This document shows positions 21,603 through 22,151 of a stretch of DNA of 22,151 nucleotides, in pieces (the first letter of the stretch is position 1; each line of letters starts with the position of its first letter). Source of the stretch: Collodictyon triciliatum (lineage: Eukaryota > CRuMs); contig JBHJMP010000284.1 in NCBI GenBank assembly GCA_043381765.1, positions 1-22,151 of the forward strand. The letters run 5' to 3'. Position numbers and translations under genes: made by a program. Under the pieces are notes generated by a model. That model was not told the origin of the DNA, did not search any database, and worked only from the letters and a program-made list of their open reading frames with translations.

Positions 21603-21642
21603 GATATTATATTCATCTAACTATATAGATAAATATAATATC
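21603..21642. promoter_or_regulatory. Strong inverted repeat upstream of the giant gene
   Basis: A 40-nt palindrome: the 17-nt left arm (GATATTATATTCATCTA) pairs with the right arm at 16 of 17 positions (one C-A mismatch) around a 6-nt loop. It lies 53 to 92 bp upstream of the start codon at 21550, so in the promoter or 5' UTR. Role unknown. Confidence 0.6.
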
Positions 21643-22058
21643 ATTTTTATTATTTTTATTATTATTTTTTATTATTATTTAATTGTGACGTCTGGTTTGT
21701 TGGTTTCATTTCTTTTCTGGTTTATATTGTGAAAACACGTATTATGAATAGAAAGACGAGAGAGGCTCAGCATAAAAAATAAAATGCTTATATCGCAGCG
21801 ACAAAGAGCTTTCATTCTTTTTGTTTCTTTTTCAGAGAATGTCATGTGTTCTTGTTGGATGGAAAGTCAATATATGAATACGGATGGTTTTTGCTTATGT
21901 CGGGGTGGATAAAGTACAGGGACCTGGTATACCTTTTTCCTATTTTGTCTTTGTCTGGTTTCTTGTTTCTTTTTTACCAGTTTCTTTTTCCTATTTCATT
22001 ATTCTGTATTCCTTTTTTCTTTTCCTTTTTCCTGGTGCTTTATACTTAATTTTTTTTT

Positions 22059-22151
22059 GTTTTTTGTTTGTTTTTTGTTTGTTTTTTGTTTGTTTTTTGT
22101 TTGTTTTTTGTTTGTTTTTTGTTTGTTTTTTGTTTGTTTTTTGTTTGTTTT
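22059..22151. repeat. 11-bp tandem repeat (GTTTTTTGTTT)n
   Basis: About eight perfect units run to the end of the window and probably beyond. Confidence 0.95.

Larger units (their letters stand above)
21551..22151. other. Upstream region of the giant gene
   Basis: No supported exon. Very AT-rich from 21555 to 21680, then mixed sequence, then T-rich from about 21950. The promoter of the minus-strand gene should lie here. Confidence 0.5.

Overview
This window is eukaryotic nuclear DNA. Its genes are split into many short exons (about 20 to 450 nt) by introns of roughly 40 to 400 nt with GT...AG ends, two of them GC...AG. Intergenic and intronic DNA is AT-rich and full of poly-A/T and short tandem repeats. 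A two-gap scaffold with gaps inside poly-A and repeat tracts fits a protist draft assembly. A rhizarian such as a foraminiferan is possible, but that is only a guess from style; nothing here proves the lineage.

Layout: (1) 1-1071, tandem repeat, then a small plus-strand three-exon gene of unknown function. (2) 1685-2454, minus strand, a three-exon cysteine-rich PLAC8-like membrane protein. (3) 2696-2986, minus strand, a short hypothetical ORF. (4) 3131-5563, minus strand, a multi-exon gene beginning with a signal peptide/anchor; no family recognised. (5) 6284-11250, plus strand, a complete 17-exon gene for an SLC12A9-like cation-chloride cotransporter (CCC9/CIP1 type, 883 residues). (6) 11526-21550, minus strand, convergent with the cotransporter gene: at least 36 exons that splice in consistent phase into a polytopic membrane protein of roughly 1,500 residues. 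It carries about eleven copies of a membrane repeat, mostly one exon per copy, interrupted by a soluble domain and a helical region, with a different multi-pass module at the C terminus.

Genes 4 and 5 are divergent and share a 720-bp upstream region; genes 5 and 6 are convergent with 275 bp between stop codons. There is no operon logic. The recurring theme is membrane proteins: a chloride cotransporter relative, a PLAC8-like protein and the repeat protein. Only the SLC12A9 assignment is firm. The repeat protein is the candidate for something undescribed. One gap (13464-13848) almost certainly hides one of its exons, because the flanking exons are out of phase.

All exon models were made by hand from reading frames, splice signals and phase compatibility. 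No alignment or RNA data were used.
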